Source of the DNA: DATARH01 sp036008175
GTDB lineage: Bacteria; Pseudomonadota; Alphaproteobacteria; ATCC43930; CGMCC-115725
Length of the DNA stretch: 64,000 nucleotides
Direction: 5' to 3'
Assembly (NCBI GenBank): GCA_036008175.1
Contig: DASYOB010000098.1
Span: 10,467-74,466, forward strand
A model generated the notes under the pieces. The model had not been told where the DNA came from and made no database searches. It saw only the letters and a list, made by a program, of their open reading frames with translations. The position numbers and the translations under genes are program-made. Shown here piece after piece: positions 8,543-16,616 of the stretch. The first letter of the stretch is position 1. Each line of letters opens with the position of its first letter.

Positions 8543-9337
8543 ATGAGCCAGAACTACGAAACGATCCGGATCGAGGATAAAGGTGACGGGCTCACCCTGC
8601 TGACTTTGAACCGGCCACAGGTCGCCAACGCGATGAACACGCAGATGGGCCGCGACCTCTTGGCTTTTTTCGAGGCCGTCAACGCCAACCCGCTCGCCTA
8701 TCGCTGCATCGTGATGACCGGCTCCGGCGACAAGGCGTTCTGCGCCGGAGGCGACCTCAAGGAACGCCTGGGCATGACCGACGAGACCTGGCAGGCGCAG
8801 CACCTCCTCTTCGAGCGCGCGGTCCGCGCCTTCATCGGCTGCCCGGTGCCGGTATTGGGCGCCATCAACGGCGCCGCCTATGCCGGCGGCTGCGAGCTGG
8901 CGCTGTGCTGCGATTTTCTCTACGCCGCCGAGACTGCCCGCTTCGCGCTGACCGAGGTCACGCTCGGCATCATGCCGGGCGCCGGCGGCACGCAGAACCT
9001 GCCACGCGCCGTCGGCGAACGCCGCGCCAAGGAGATCATCCTGACCGGCCGACCGTTCTCGGCGCGCGATGCTTTCGAATGGGGCATGGTCAACCGGTTG
9101 TGCGCACCCGACAAACTGCTCGAAGAGACACTCGCGACGGCGCGGCGCATCGCCGACAACGCGCCGATCTCGGTGCGCCAGGCGAAGCACTCGATCCATT
9201 ACGGGCTGCAGATGGATCTCGCCAGTGCGATGATGTTTGAGATCGAGGCCTACAACCGCATGGTCCCGACCGAGGACCGGCGCGAGGGCATCGCCTCCTT
9301 CAACGAGAAGCGCAAGCCGCGTTTCAGGGGCCGGTAA
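8543..9337 (+). CDS. Enoyl-CoA hydratase/isomerase (crotonase family)
   Basis: Acyl-CoA-binding crotonase-fold enzyme. The oxyanion-hole segments are AFCAGGDL (residues 66-72) and GAAYAGGCELAL; Glu118 (GGCE) and Glu138 (FALTEVTLG) occupy the two catalytic acid positions of true enoyl-CoA hydratases, and PGAGGTQ follows. Length (264 aa) is standard. A GGGG stretch directly precedes the ATG. It is first in a plus-strand run with a binding protein and a GMC oxidoreductase. The family is certain; the pathway is not. Confidence 0.9.
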   Translation: MSQNYETIRIEDKGDGLTLLTLNRPQVANAMNTQMGRDLLAFFEAVNANPLAYRCIVMTGSGDKAFCAGGDLKERLGMTDETWQAQHLLFERAVRAFIGCPVPVLGAINGAAYAGGCELALCCDFLYAAETARFALTEVTLGIMPGAGGTQNLPRAVGERRAKEIILTGRPFSARDAFEWGMVNRLCAPDKLLEETLATARRIADNAPISVRQAKHSIHYGLQMDLASAMMFEIEAYNRMVPTEDRREGIASFNEKRKPRFRGR

Positions 9338-9373
9338 CGGCTGGCTCTGTCGGCAAGCCGCGGAGAGGACAAA

Positions 9374-10891
9374 TTGCGGGTTTCGAGATGGTTGCTGATC
9401 GTTGCCCTGGCGGTGGCGTCGTCCCTGCCTGCTGCGGCGGCCGACATGACCACCTTGCGGATCGGATTGCAGGAGGATCCCGACTTGCTCGATCCGGCGC
9501 AGGGCGTCAGCTTTGTCGGCCGCGAGGTGTTCGCTGCGCTCTGTGACAAGCTCGTCGATGTCGATCGCGACCTCAAGATCGTGCCGCAGCTGGCGACCGA
9601 GTGGTCGTGGTCGGAAGATGCTCATGCGCTGACCCTGACGGTGCGCGACGGGGTCAGATTCCACGACGGGACGATGCTCGATGCCGGGGCCGTAAAGGCC
9701 AATCTCGACCGCTACCGGATGGCGCCGGAATCGAAGCGCAAGGGCGAATTGAAGCCGGTGCGCGAGGTCGTCGCGGTCGATCCGCATACCGTGCGGATCG
9801 AGCTGACCGCGCCCTACGCCCCGCTCCTCGCCGTGCTGGCCGACCGCGCCGGCATGATCCTATCGAACGATGCTCTGGCCAAGGCGGGCGACGCGATCGG
9901 CACCAAGCCCATATGCTCCGGGCCCTATCGTTTCGTCGAGCGGGTGCCGCAGGAGCGGATCGTGCTCGAGCGCTTCCCGGATTACTGGAACGCCGCGGCG
10001 ATCGCCGTCGACCGGATCGTCTACACCCCGGTGCCGGACAGCACGGTGCGGCTCGCCAATCTGCAATCCGGCAGCTTCGACATCGTCGAGCGTCTCGCGG
10101 CGACCGACGTCAAGAGCGTGGAGGCCGACCCGAAGCTGCGCCTCGTTTCCTCGACCGCGCTCGCCTACGATCTGCTCTCGATCAACCTGCACAACGGCCC
10201 CGCCGCGGACAACCCTCTGGGTCGTGACCCGAAAGTGCGCGAGGCCTTCGAGCTGGCAATCGACCGCAAGGTCCTGAACGACGTCGTCTATGACGGCCGC
10301 TTTGTGCCGTCGAACCAGCCGGAGGTGCCGGGGACACGCTATTGGGACCCCGATCATCCGGTGCCGGCGCGCGATGTCGAGAAGGCGAGAGCGCTGCTCG
10401 CCGCCGCAGGGACGCCGCACCCGGCCTTCGCCCTAACCACCGGCAACAGCACAACCGGGCTGCAGGTCGCACAGACCTTGCAATCGATGGCCGGAGAAGC
10501 CGGGTTCGACATCGTGATCCGGGCGATGGAGGCGATGACACTGGTGCAGAACACGTCGAGCGGCGATTACCAGGCGGCGCTGGCGATCTGGAGCGGGCGG
10601 CCCGATCCCGACGGCAATATCAGCTATTGGCTCGCCTGCGACGGCTTCTTGAATTGGGGCAAATATTGCGACCCGAAATTCGATGGGCTGCTCGAAAACG
10701 CGCGCGAGACGATCGATCCGGAAGCGCGGCAGAAGCTCTATCGCCAGGCAACCGACATCTACATGGCCGCGCGTCCGGCGTTGTTTCTTTATCATTACAA
10801 ATGGCTGTGGGGCATGAGCCGCAAGGTCGAGGGTTTCGCGCCGCATCCCGACGGGATCATCCGTCCGCAGGGCCTGAAGCTGGCGCGTTAA
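9374..10891 (+). CDS. ABC transporter substrate-binding protein, peptide/opine type (SBP_bac_5)
   Basis: Periplasmic binding protein for peptides or similar small molecules. The start is TTG at 9374, with GGAGAGG at 9362-9368 as the ribosome binding site. A Sec signal peptide (VSRWLLIVALAVASSLPAAA) ends just before ADMTTLRIG. Family blocks seen include DPAQGVSF, VRDGVRFHDG and YRFVERVPQERI. No permease or ATPase genes lie next to it, so it is an orphan binding protein. It sits between the crotonase and the GMC oxidoreductase genes. Confidence 0.9.
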   Translation: MRVSRWLLIVALAVASSLPAAAADMTTLRIGLQEDPDLLDPAQGVSFVGREVFAALCDKLVDVDRDLKIVPQLATEWSWSEDAHALTLTVRDGVRFHDGTMLDAGAVKANLDRYRMAPESKRKGELKPVREVVAVDPHTVRIELTAPYAPLLAVLADRAGMILSNDALAKAGDAIGTKPICSGPYRFVERVPQERIVLERFPDYWNAAAIAVDRIVYTPVPDSTVRLANLQSGSFDIVERLAATDVKSVEADPKLRLVSSTALAYDLLSINLHNGPAADNPLGRDPKVREAFELAIDRKVLNDVVYDGRFVPSNQPEVPGTRYWDPDHPVPARDVEKARALLAAAGTPHPAFALTTGNSTTGLQVAQTLQSMAGEAGFDIVIRAMEAMTLVQNTSSGDYQAALAIWSGRPDPDGNISYWLACDGFLNWGKYCDPKFDGLLENARETIDPEARQKLYRQATDIYMAARPALFLYHYKWLWGMSRKVEGFAPHPDGIIRPQGLKLAR

Positions 10892-10897
10892 ATCACG

Positions 10898-12529
10898 ATG
10901 CCGAGCAAAGCCTACGACTACATCATCGTCGGCGCCGGCTCGGCCGGATGCGCCCTGGCCAGCCGGCTCAGTGAAGACCCCGACATCAGAGTATTGCTGC
11001 TCGAAGCCGGCGGCTGGGACCGCGACCCCTGGCTCAAGATCCCGCTCGCCTGGGGGCGGATCGTGCGCAATCGACCGCATGACTGGATGTACGACGCCGA
11101 ACCAGAGCCGACCGTGGACGGCCGCCGCCTCGAATGCATGCGCGGCAAGGTGATCGGCGGATCGTCGTCGATCAATGCGATGGCCTATGTCCGCGGCAAC
11201 CGTGCCGATTACGATCGCTGGGCCGAGGGCGGACTTTGGCAATGGTCCTATGCGCACGTCCTGCCGTATTTCCGCCGCCAGGAATCCTGGGAAGGTGGCG
11301 CCAGCGAATACCGCGGCGGCGATGGGCCGTTGACGACCCGCCGCTCGCGCTTCGCGGACCCGCTCGTCGAGGCCTTTGCCGAGGCCGGCGTCGCGGCCGG
11401 GCATCCGGCGACCGAGGACTACAACGGCGTCCGCCAGGAAGGCTTCGGGCGCACCCAGCAGACGATCCGCAACGGCCGGCGCTGCAGCGCCGCGGCTGCG
11501 TATCTGCACCCGGCGCTGAGCCGGTCCAATCTCGAGGTCCGGACCGGCGCGCTCGCCACCCGGATCGCGCTCGACGGCCATCGCGCCGTCGGCATCGAGT
11601 ACCTGAACGGCGGCAAGCATGTCGTCAGCGCCGAACGGGAGGTGATCCTGTCCGGCGGCGTCATCAACTCGCCGCAGCTTTTGATGCTGTCGGGCATCGG
11701 CGATCCCGACGAACTGTCGAGGCACGGCGTGACCGTGAGCGTGCCGTTGCGCGGCGTCGGCCGTAACCTGCAGGATCATATCTCGGCTGGGATCGCCTGG
11801 CGCCGGCGCGAGCCCGGGCCGCTGCACGCGAAAATGCGGCTCGACCGCATCGCGATCGAACTGGCGCGGGCGTATTGCTTCGGCACCGGCATCGCCAGCG
11901 ATTGGTCCGGCGGTGTGATGGCATTCCTGAAGAGTCCCGACGCCTCGCCCATTCCGGACATTCAGCTGCTGTTCGCCGCGGCGCCCTTGACTGCCGCGCC
12001 TTATCTGCGCCCGTTCTCGAAACCCTATGTCGACGCCTTCGGCTGCCGAGCCGTCGTGTTGCGGCCGGAAAGTCGGGGGCGGCTGGAACTCGCGTCGGCC
12101 GATCCGCGCCGGCCGGTCCGCATCCGCCAGAATTTTCTCGCCACCGAGCGCGACTGGACAACCTTGCGGAGCGGGCTACGCATGGTGCGTGACGTCGGCG
12201 CGCAACAGCCGCTCGTCCCGTTCGTCGCCAGCGAAATCGCGCCGGGACCGGGGGCCCGTTCCGACGAGGAGATCGACGCGCATATCCGCGCCAATGCGAT
12301 CACCGTCCACCACCCGCTCGGTACCTGCAAGATGGGCATGCCGAGCGATCCCGGCGCCGTGGTCGATGCGGAATGCCGGGTCTTCGGCGTCGATGGCCTG
12401 CGCGTCGTCGACGCCTCGATCATGCCGGAACTCGTCGGCGGCAACATCAACGCTCCGGTCATCATGATCGCAGAAAAGGCCGCCGACTTGATCCGCGGCC
12501 GCGAGCCGCTCGCGCCAGTGAATGTTTAG
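10898..12529 (+). CDS. GMC-family FAD oxidoreductase (choline dehydrogenase-like)
   Basis: Flavin-dependent alcohol dehydrogenase of the glucose-methanol-choline family. The N-terminal dinucleotide fold is YDYIIVGAGSAGCALASRLS; GKVIGGSSSINAMAYVRG is GMC signature 1 and SGGVINSPQLLMLSGIG is signature 2. The C-terminal block HHPLGTCKMG followed by GNINAPVIMIAEKAA carries the active-site His and Asn. Length (543 aa) is typical. It starts 6 bp after the binding protein gene, so the two are probably co-transcribed and the imported compound may be an alcohol or feed one. Substrate unknown. Confidence 0.92.
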   Translation: MPSKAYDYIIVGAGSAGCALASRLSEDPDIRVLLLEAGGWDRDPWLKIPLAWGRIVRNRPHDWMYDAEPEPTVDGRRLECMRGKVIGGSSSINAMAYVRGNRADYDRWAEGGLWQWSYAHVLPYFRRQESWEGGASEYRGGDGPLTTRRSRFADPLVEAFAEAGVAAGHPATEDYNGVRQEGFGRTQQTIRNGRRCSAAAAYLHPALSRSNLEVRTGALATRIALDGHRAVGIEYLNGGKHVVSAEREVILSGGVINSPQLLMLSGIGDPDELSRHGVTVSVPLRGVGRNLQDHISAGIAWRRREPGPLHAKMRLDRIAIELARAYCFGTGIASDWSGGVMAFLKSPDASPIPDIQLLFAAAPLTAAPYLRPFSKPYVDAFGCRAVVLRPESRGRLELASADPRRPVRIRQNFLATERDWTTLRSGLRMVRDVGAQQPLVPFVASEIAPGPGARSDEEIDAHIRANAITVHHPLGTCKMGMPSDPGAVVDAECRVFGVDGLRVVDASIMPELVGGNINAPVIMIAEKAADLIRGREPLAPVNV

Positions 12530-12536
12530 CTTGTAG

Positions 12537-13166
12537 ATGATCCTGACCCCGATACCGCGCGTGCACCTGGGCGAGGCGCTCGATCGCTTCGCGGCCCAGC
12601 TCGATGACGCCGAGGCGCGGACCGCCTTTGACTGCATTCGCACCACCTCGCCCGATAGAGCCGACGGTGCCGAGGCGGAGCGGCATCGGCGAGAGGCCCT
12701 GGCACTGGCGCGCCGCTTCGGCGTGCCGACGCATCCGCCCGGCACCCGGCCCGCCTTCAACTGGGACGGCAACGCGCTCGACATCGACACCGAGGCTTAC
12801 GTGATCCTGCACGAGATCGCGCATTTCGTGCTGGCGCCCCGCGAGCGGCGCGGCCTTGTCGATTTCGGTCTCGGTCCCGGCCCGGATACAAGAGATCGAG
12901 ACGCGGCCGAACGCGCCGCGTTGCTGCCTGTCTCCAAACGCGACGCCGACGAAGCCGAAGCCTCGCTGCTCGGCATTTTGTGGGAGGCAGCGTTCGCGCA
13001 GCCGGCGCTCGCCTCGTTCCTCGATCAGAACTGGCTCGAAGGTCTAGAGCGATCGGCGGCCGCGCATTTCACTGGGGTTTTTGACAGGCTGCGACGGCAC
13101 GGGCTGATCGATCCAACGCTCCTCCGGAGAGGCGACAGTCAGCCGGCGTCGCGGGAAATGCGGTAG
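12537..13166 (+). CDS. HExxH protein resembling elongation factor P hydroxylase (EpmC)
   Basis: 209-residue soluble protein of uncertain function. The clearest feature is LHEIAHFVLAPRERRGLVDF (residues 91-110): an HExxH metal motif (H92, E93, H96) followed by RR and VDFG. The same order is found in EpmC/YfcM, the enzyme that hydroxylates lysylated EF-P, where HE(I/V)AHW is followed by RRxxVDYG. The C-terminal part is Ala-rich and helical. It starts 7 bp after the GMC gene. No epmA, epmB or efp gene is in the window, so the EpmC link rests on the motif only; an unrelated zinc protease-like fold is the alternative. Confidence 0.55.
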   Translation: MILTPIPRVHLGEALDRFAAQLDDAEARTAFDCIRTTSPDRADGAEAERHRREALALARRFGVPTHPPGTRPAFNWDGNALDIDTEAYVILHEIAHFVLAPRERRGLVDFGLGPGPDTRDRDAAERAALLPVSKRDADEAEASLLGILWEAAFAQPALASFLDQNWLEGLERSAAAHFTGVFDRLRRHGLIDPTLLRRGDSQPASREMR

Positions 13167-13486
13167 GGAGACGGGCGCGGGCTCTTGGCGAGGAGACCGC
13201 GCCAGCGCAACAGCGAGCGGCTGCACGACGGTTCCAAACCGCTCCGAGCGGGGCCGTCATCGGGCACAGGAGGACCAAGGCGCACGGTGCGCCAGCAAGC
13301 AGGCTCCCGCCGCACCGTGCCGAACCCGATCGCCGCCAGCTGCTCTTCCGCCGTCTTCATGACCTTCGCCCGTAACGCCGTCGTTAGGCAACGCATACCG
13401 GCGGCCGGGGTTCCGAACTCCCCGTTTCGATTCCCGGCCCCTGCTCTCGCCCGGAACGGGCGGGACGGCGCCAATGTTGCTGCGGT
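13167..13486. other. Gene-poor spacer, 320 bp
   Basis: No recognised gene lies here. One weak candidate is a minus-strand frame from the ATG at 13361 to a stop at about 13139, with GAAGG just upstream and an N-terminus reading MKTAEEQLAAIGFGTVRRE. Its downstream part is Arg/Ser/Pro-rich, as random high-GC frames often are. No clear promoter, repeat or RNA gene was seen. Confidence 0.35.
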
Positions 13487-14437
13487 ATGCCTTTCCGCTC
13501 CCGCACCGCGCCGTTTTTCGGCGCGATGATCGCCGCCGCCTTCACCCTCTACGGCGCAACCCGGGCGTCGCGACCGGAACCGCAGCGGAAACAGGCACCG
13601 GCGCGGTCCGGCTGGGGCAAAATTCTTGCCAGCGTCTGGGCCAAGCTCGGACGCGACCACGTCTCGATCATGGCCGCCGGCGTCGCGTTCTACGGGTTGC
13701 TGTCGATCTTTCCGGGAATGTCGACGCTGATCTCGATCTACGGGCTCGCGGCCGATCCCAGCATCATCGAGAGCGAGCTCAACTCCCTCTCCGGCATTCT
13801 GCCGCAAGAAGCGCTGAAACTTTTGTCCGACCAGGCGCACGCGCTGATCGCCAATCCGCCGGCGAAGCTCGGCATCGGTCTTATGGTCAGCCTGCTGCTG
13901 ACGCTGTGGAGCGCAACCAGCGGCGCCAGCTCGCTGATGCAGGCGCTGACGGCTGTCTACGAGGAAACCGAGGATCGCAGCGTCGCCAGCTTTTATCTGC
14001 AGGCGGTTGCGCTGACGATCGCGATCACGGCGTTCGCCGTGCTCAGCCTTTTCCTGGTCGCGGTGGTTCCGGTGATCATCGATCGGCTGCAGCTCCCGGA
14101 GGCATCGCGCGGCGCGGTTGGCCTGATCCGGTGGCCCCTGCTCGCCGGGTTGGTGCTGCCGGCCCTCGCGCTCGTCTACCGCTTCGCTCCGGCGCGGCGA
14201 AGCCCATGCTGGTCCTGGTTCAGCCCCGGCACGGTGGCGGCCGCGCTGCTATGGCTGCTCGGCTCGGCCGGATTTTCGTTCTACGTCGCCCGCTTCAGCT
14301 CTTACGACAAGACCTACGGCTCATTGGGCGCGGTGGTGATCCTGCTGATGTGGTTTTATGTCAGCGCCTTCATCGTGCTCGCCGGCGCCGAGCTCAACTG
14401 GGAATACGAAAAGGCGCGCCTACAGCCAAGCGGCTGA
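13487..14437 (+). CDS. YihY/BrkB-family integral membrane protein
   Basis: Inner-membrane protein of the YihY/BrkB family (once misnamed RNase BN), function unknown. Six hydrophobic segments can be seen after a basic N-terminus. Family blocks are MAAGVAFYGLLSIFPG (about residue 63), LWSATSGASSLMQALTAVYE, FSSYDKTYGSLGAVVILLMW and FIVLAGAELNWEYEK at the C-terminus. Length (316 aa) is usual. The start is the ATG at 13487; a shorter start is possible because homology begins near residue 45. Confidence 0.9.
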   Translation: MPFRSRTAPFFGAMIAAAFTLYGATRASRPEPQRKQAPARSGWGKILASVWAKLGRDHVSIMAAGVAFYGLLSIFPGMSTLISIYGLAADPSIIESELNSLSGILPQEALKLLSDQAHALIANPPAKLGIGLMVSLLLTLWSATSGASSLMQALTAVYEETEDRSVASFYLQAVALTIAITAFAVLSLFLVAVVPVIIDRLQLPEASRGAVGLIRWPLLAGLVLPALALVYRFAPARRSPCWSWFSPGTVAAALLWLLGSAGFSFYVARFSSYDKTYGSLGAVVILLMWFYVSAFIVLAGAELNWEYEKARLQPSG

Positions 14438-14440
14438 GCC

Positions 14441-14467
14441 GAGCCCCGGCCGGGACGATCGGGGCTC
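14441..14467. terminator. Hairpin between convergent genes
   Basis: GAGCCCCG at 14441-14448 pairs perfectly with CGGGGCTC at 14460-14467 around an 11-nt loop, 4 bp after the BrkB-family stop and before the stop of the convergent Tyr-rich protein gene. There is no T-run, so termination would need to be atypical or bidirectional. Confidence 0.45.
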
Positions 14468-14485
14468 GCCCATCAAACGAATAGC

Positions 14486-14854
14486 TCAGTACGGCCGAGC
14501 CCAATGGGGCTGAGGCGGATACGGATAAGCCGTATAGGGCACCGGGTACGCCTCGTACGACGGGTAAGCTTCGTAGGAACGGTAGGACTCGTAAGCCTGA
14601 TAGGCCGGGTAGGCCGGATAAGGCGCTGACCAATCGCCGCCGCGATCGTTCGGTGCGCAGCGGGTGGGCTCCCACTGGCCACCGACCCAATGGCCCGGCA
14701 CCGGGTGCCACCCGCCGCCGCAGCCGCCTTCGACCAGGATGATGCCGCCATTCGCCGCCGCTGCAGAATGCGGGGCGAGCGGCGCCGCCCCGGCCGAGAC
14801 TGATGCGACGCCGAGTCCGACAGCCGCAGTCAATGCAAGGATTGCCGTGCGCAT
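14486..14854 (-). CDS. Secreted GCG_CRPN-type protein with Tyr-rich repeats
   Basis: 122-residue exported protein. The ATG at 14854 is preferred over one 33 bp upstream because GGAGA lies about 6 nt before it and a clean signal peptide follows (MRTAILALTAAVGLGVASVS). The mature part has GCGGGWHPVPGHWVGG then CAPN, matching the GCG_CRPN prefix described for alphaproteobacterial repeat proteins (Ala replaces the usual Arg). The C-terminal 45 residues are short AY/SY/PY repeats (YPAYPAYQAYESYRSYEAY). Its role is unknown; a cell-envelope or surface function is inferred. It faces the BrkB gene. Confidence 0.78.
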   Translation of the reverse strand: MRTAILALTAAVGLGVASVSAGAAPLAPHSAAAANGGIILVEGGCGGGWHPVPGHWVGGQWEPTRCAPNDRGGDWSAPYPAYPAYQAYESYRSYEAYPSYEAYPVPYTAYPYPPQPHWARPY

Positions 14855-15059
14855 GCAATTTCTCCGTTGGCAGAACCTCATGCGCAAAACAACCGGCGCC
14901 GGCCAGCTGATCCAGCTTCAACTTTAGCGATAGCCCTCAACCCGCTGTGCGGGCGATCAGGCCCCCCGCATGAATCGGCCCAGGCGCGCAGGGAGCGCAA
15001 TCAACCATTCGTCAAGAATAGCCGCTTAGGATTGCCGATCGGCCCAAATAGGCACCGAT

Positions 15060-15257
15060 ATGGAAGCATTCTCCCCTCCCAAAGGTCTGTTCGCTCCTAG
15101 GCCCGAGAAAGCGGTGGCCTCCCGCCCCGGGGCGGCGGTTTCCGAATTTCTGGTCACGCTCCAGCTCTCTTTTATGGGTTGGCTGACCGTTCTGCTGATT
15201 TCGCTCACCGTGCTGGGATTGGTCGGCACAAGCTGGGTCCATCTCGGACGGCGCTGA
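15060..15257 (+). CDS. Small single-pass membrane protein
   Basis: 65-residue open frame with a polar, Pro-rich N-terminal half and one hydrophobic helix (GWLTVLLISLTVLGLVGTSW, residues 40-59) ending in HLGRR, which would put the C-terminus on the positive side. No family is recognised. The ribosome binding site is poor (AGGC about 8 nt upstream). It may be real because the hydrophobic helix is clean, but it could also be a chance frame. Confidence 0.4.
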   Translation: MEAFSPPKGLFAPRPEKAVASRPGAAVSEFLVTLQLSFMGWLTVLLISLTVLGLVGTSWVHLGRR

Positions 15258-15324
15258 TCCGGCCGACGGCAGCGACCTCTCAAGCAAACGAGTCTAGCTG
15301 CGCTCGCTGCGACCAAGCGGCTGC

Positions 15325-15352
15325 TTGACACAGATGCATACACCCAAATAAC
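15325..15352 (+). promoter_or_regulatory. Sigma70-type promoter for the EmrA/EmrB-like operon
   Basis: A perfect -35 box TTGACA at 15325-15330 is followed after 16 bp by AATAAC (15347-15352, 4 of 6 matches to TATAAT). It lies about 115 bp upstream of the membrane fusion protein ATG. No operator palindrome was obvious nearby. Confidence 0.5.
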
Positions 15353-15467
15353 CGTGTCGCGCCCGAAAGGGCTTGCCAAGATGCGGCGCGAGCGGCGCAA
15401 CGCCGATCTGCTATCTTTCTTTCTGAGACCCTGACGGCCTGCGCCGACGCGGGACGAGGAGCAGACC

Positions 15468-16616
15468 ATGGCGGAACAGACCCTGGCCCCCAGCCCCGAT
15501 AGCGGGCCCGCGTCCTTTGCGCCATCGGCGATCACCGACGCGGAACCCCCGATTGGTCGGTTGCGCCGGTCGAGGGAGCTGCTTCTCCGCATCGCTATTA
15601 TCCTGACCGCGGGGCTCATCGTCGTGCTGTTCGCGACGCAATGGGATCGCTGGGTCGGCATCAGCGTCCGTCAGGTGACCGACGATGCCTATGTGCGCGG
15701 CGACATCACCCCGCTCAGCGCCAAGGTCGAGGGTTATGTCAGCCATGTCGCGGTCGACGATTTCGATCGCGTCAAGAAGGGCGACCTTCTGGTGGCGATC
15801 GAGGACGACGATTACCGGGCGCGGGTCGCGCAGGCGGAAGCCGATCTCCTCGGAGCGCAAGCCGCGATCGACAACATCAAGGCTCGCAAGGAGGCCCAGC
15901 ACGCCCAGGTCGCCGAAGCCGAAAGCGCCATCACCGCGACGCAGGCCGATGTACTGCGCACCCGCCAGGAGGCCGAACGGCAACGTGCGCTGTTGGCTAC
16001 CACGTACGGTACCGCCCAAAAGGTCGAGCAGGCGAACGCCGACGAGAAGCGCTTTGCCGCCACCTTGGCAAGCAACCAGGCGGCGCTCGACGCGCAACGA
16101 CGCCAACTCGCCGTGCTCGACACTCAGGAGCTGCAATTGCGCGCCGACGCCAAGGCGAAGCAGGCGGCGCTCGATCTGGCCAAGATCAATCTCGGCTACA
16201 CCCGCATCGTCGCGCCGGTGGATGGGATGGTCAGCGAGCGCGGCGTGCGCGACGGGCAATACGCACATTCCGGAACCCAGGTGATCTCGGTGGTGCCGCT
16301 CGACAACGTCTGGGTCGTCGGAAACTACAAGGAAACCCAACTCACCCATGTCGCGATCGGTCAGCGCGCCGAGATCCGTGTCGACACCTTTCCGGGTATC
16401 GTAATCGGGGCTACGGTCGACAGCATCGCCCCGGCGAGCGGCTCGCAATTCAGCCTGCTCCCACCCGACAACGCGACGGGAAATTTCACCAAGGTGGTGC
16501 AGCGTATCCCGGTCAAGTTGCGGATCGCCGCTGACAATCCGCTTGCCGGCCATTTGTTGCCGGGAATGTCAGTCGAAGCGACGATCCTCACCGATACCAC
16601 GCCGCCACCGCCGTGA
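15468..16616 (+). CDS. EmrA/HlyD-family membrane fusion protein
   Basis: Periplasmic adaptor of a tripartite efflux pump. One transmembrane anchor (about residues 43-61, LRIAIILTAGLIVVLFATQW) is followed by a biotinyl-lipoyl half (VTDDAYVRGDITPLSAKVEG), a long Ala/Glu/Gln-rich coiled coil (about 120-230), then the second lipoyl half (YTRIVAPVDGMVSERGV) and a beta-barrel. GAGGAG lies before the ATG. Its stop overlaps the MFS partner start as GTGA, so the two are translationally coupled. No outer-membrane channel gene is nearby. Confidence 0.92.
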   Translation: MAEQTLAPSPDSGPASFAPSAITDAEPPIGRLRRSRELLLRIAIILTAGLIVVLFATQWDRWVGISVRQVTDDAYVRGDITPLSAKVEGYVSHVAVDDFDRVKKGDLLVAIEDDDYRARVAQAEADLLGAQAAIDNIKARKEAQHAQVAEAESAITATQADVLRTRQEAERQRALLATTYGTAQKVEQANADEKRFAATLASNQAALDAQRRQLAVLDTQELQLRADAKAKQAALDLAKINLGYTRIVAPVDGMVSERGVRDGQYAHSGTQVISVVPLDNVWVVGNYKETQLTHVAIGQRAEIRVDTFPGIVIGATVDSIAPASGSQFSLLPPDNATGNFTKVVQRIPVKLRIAADNPLAGHLLPGMSVEATILTDTTPPPP

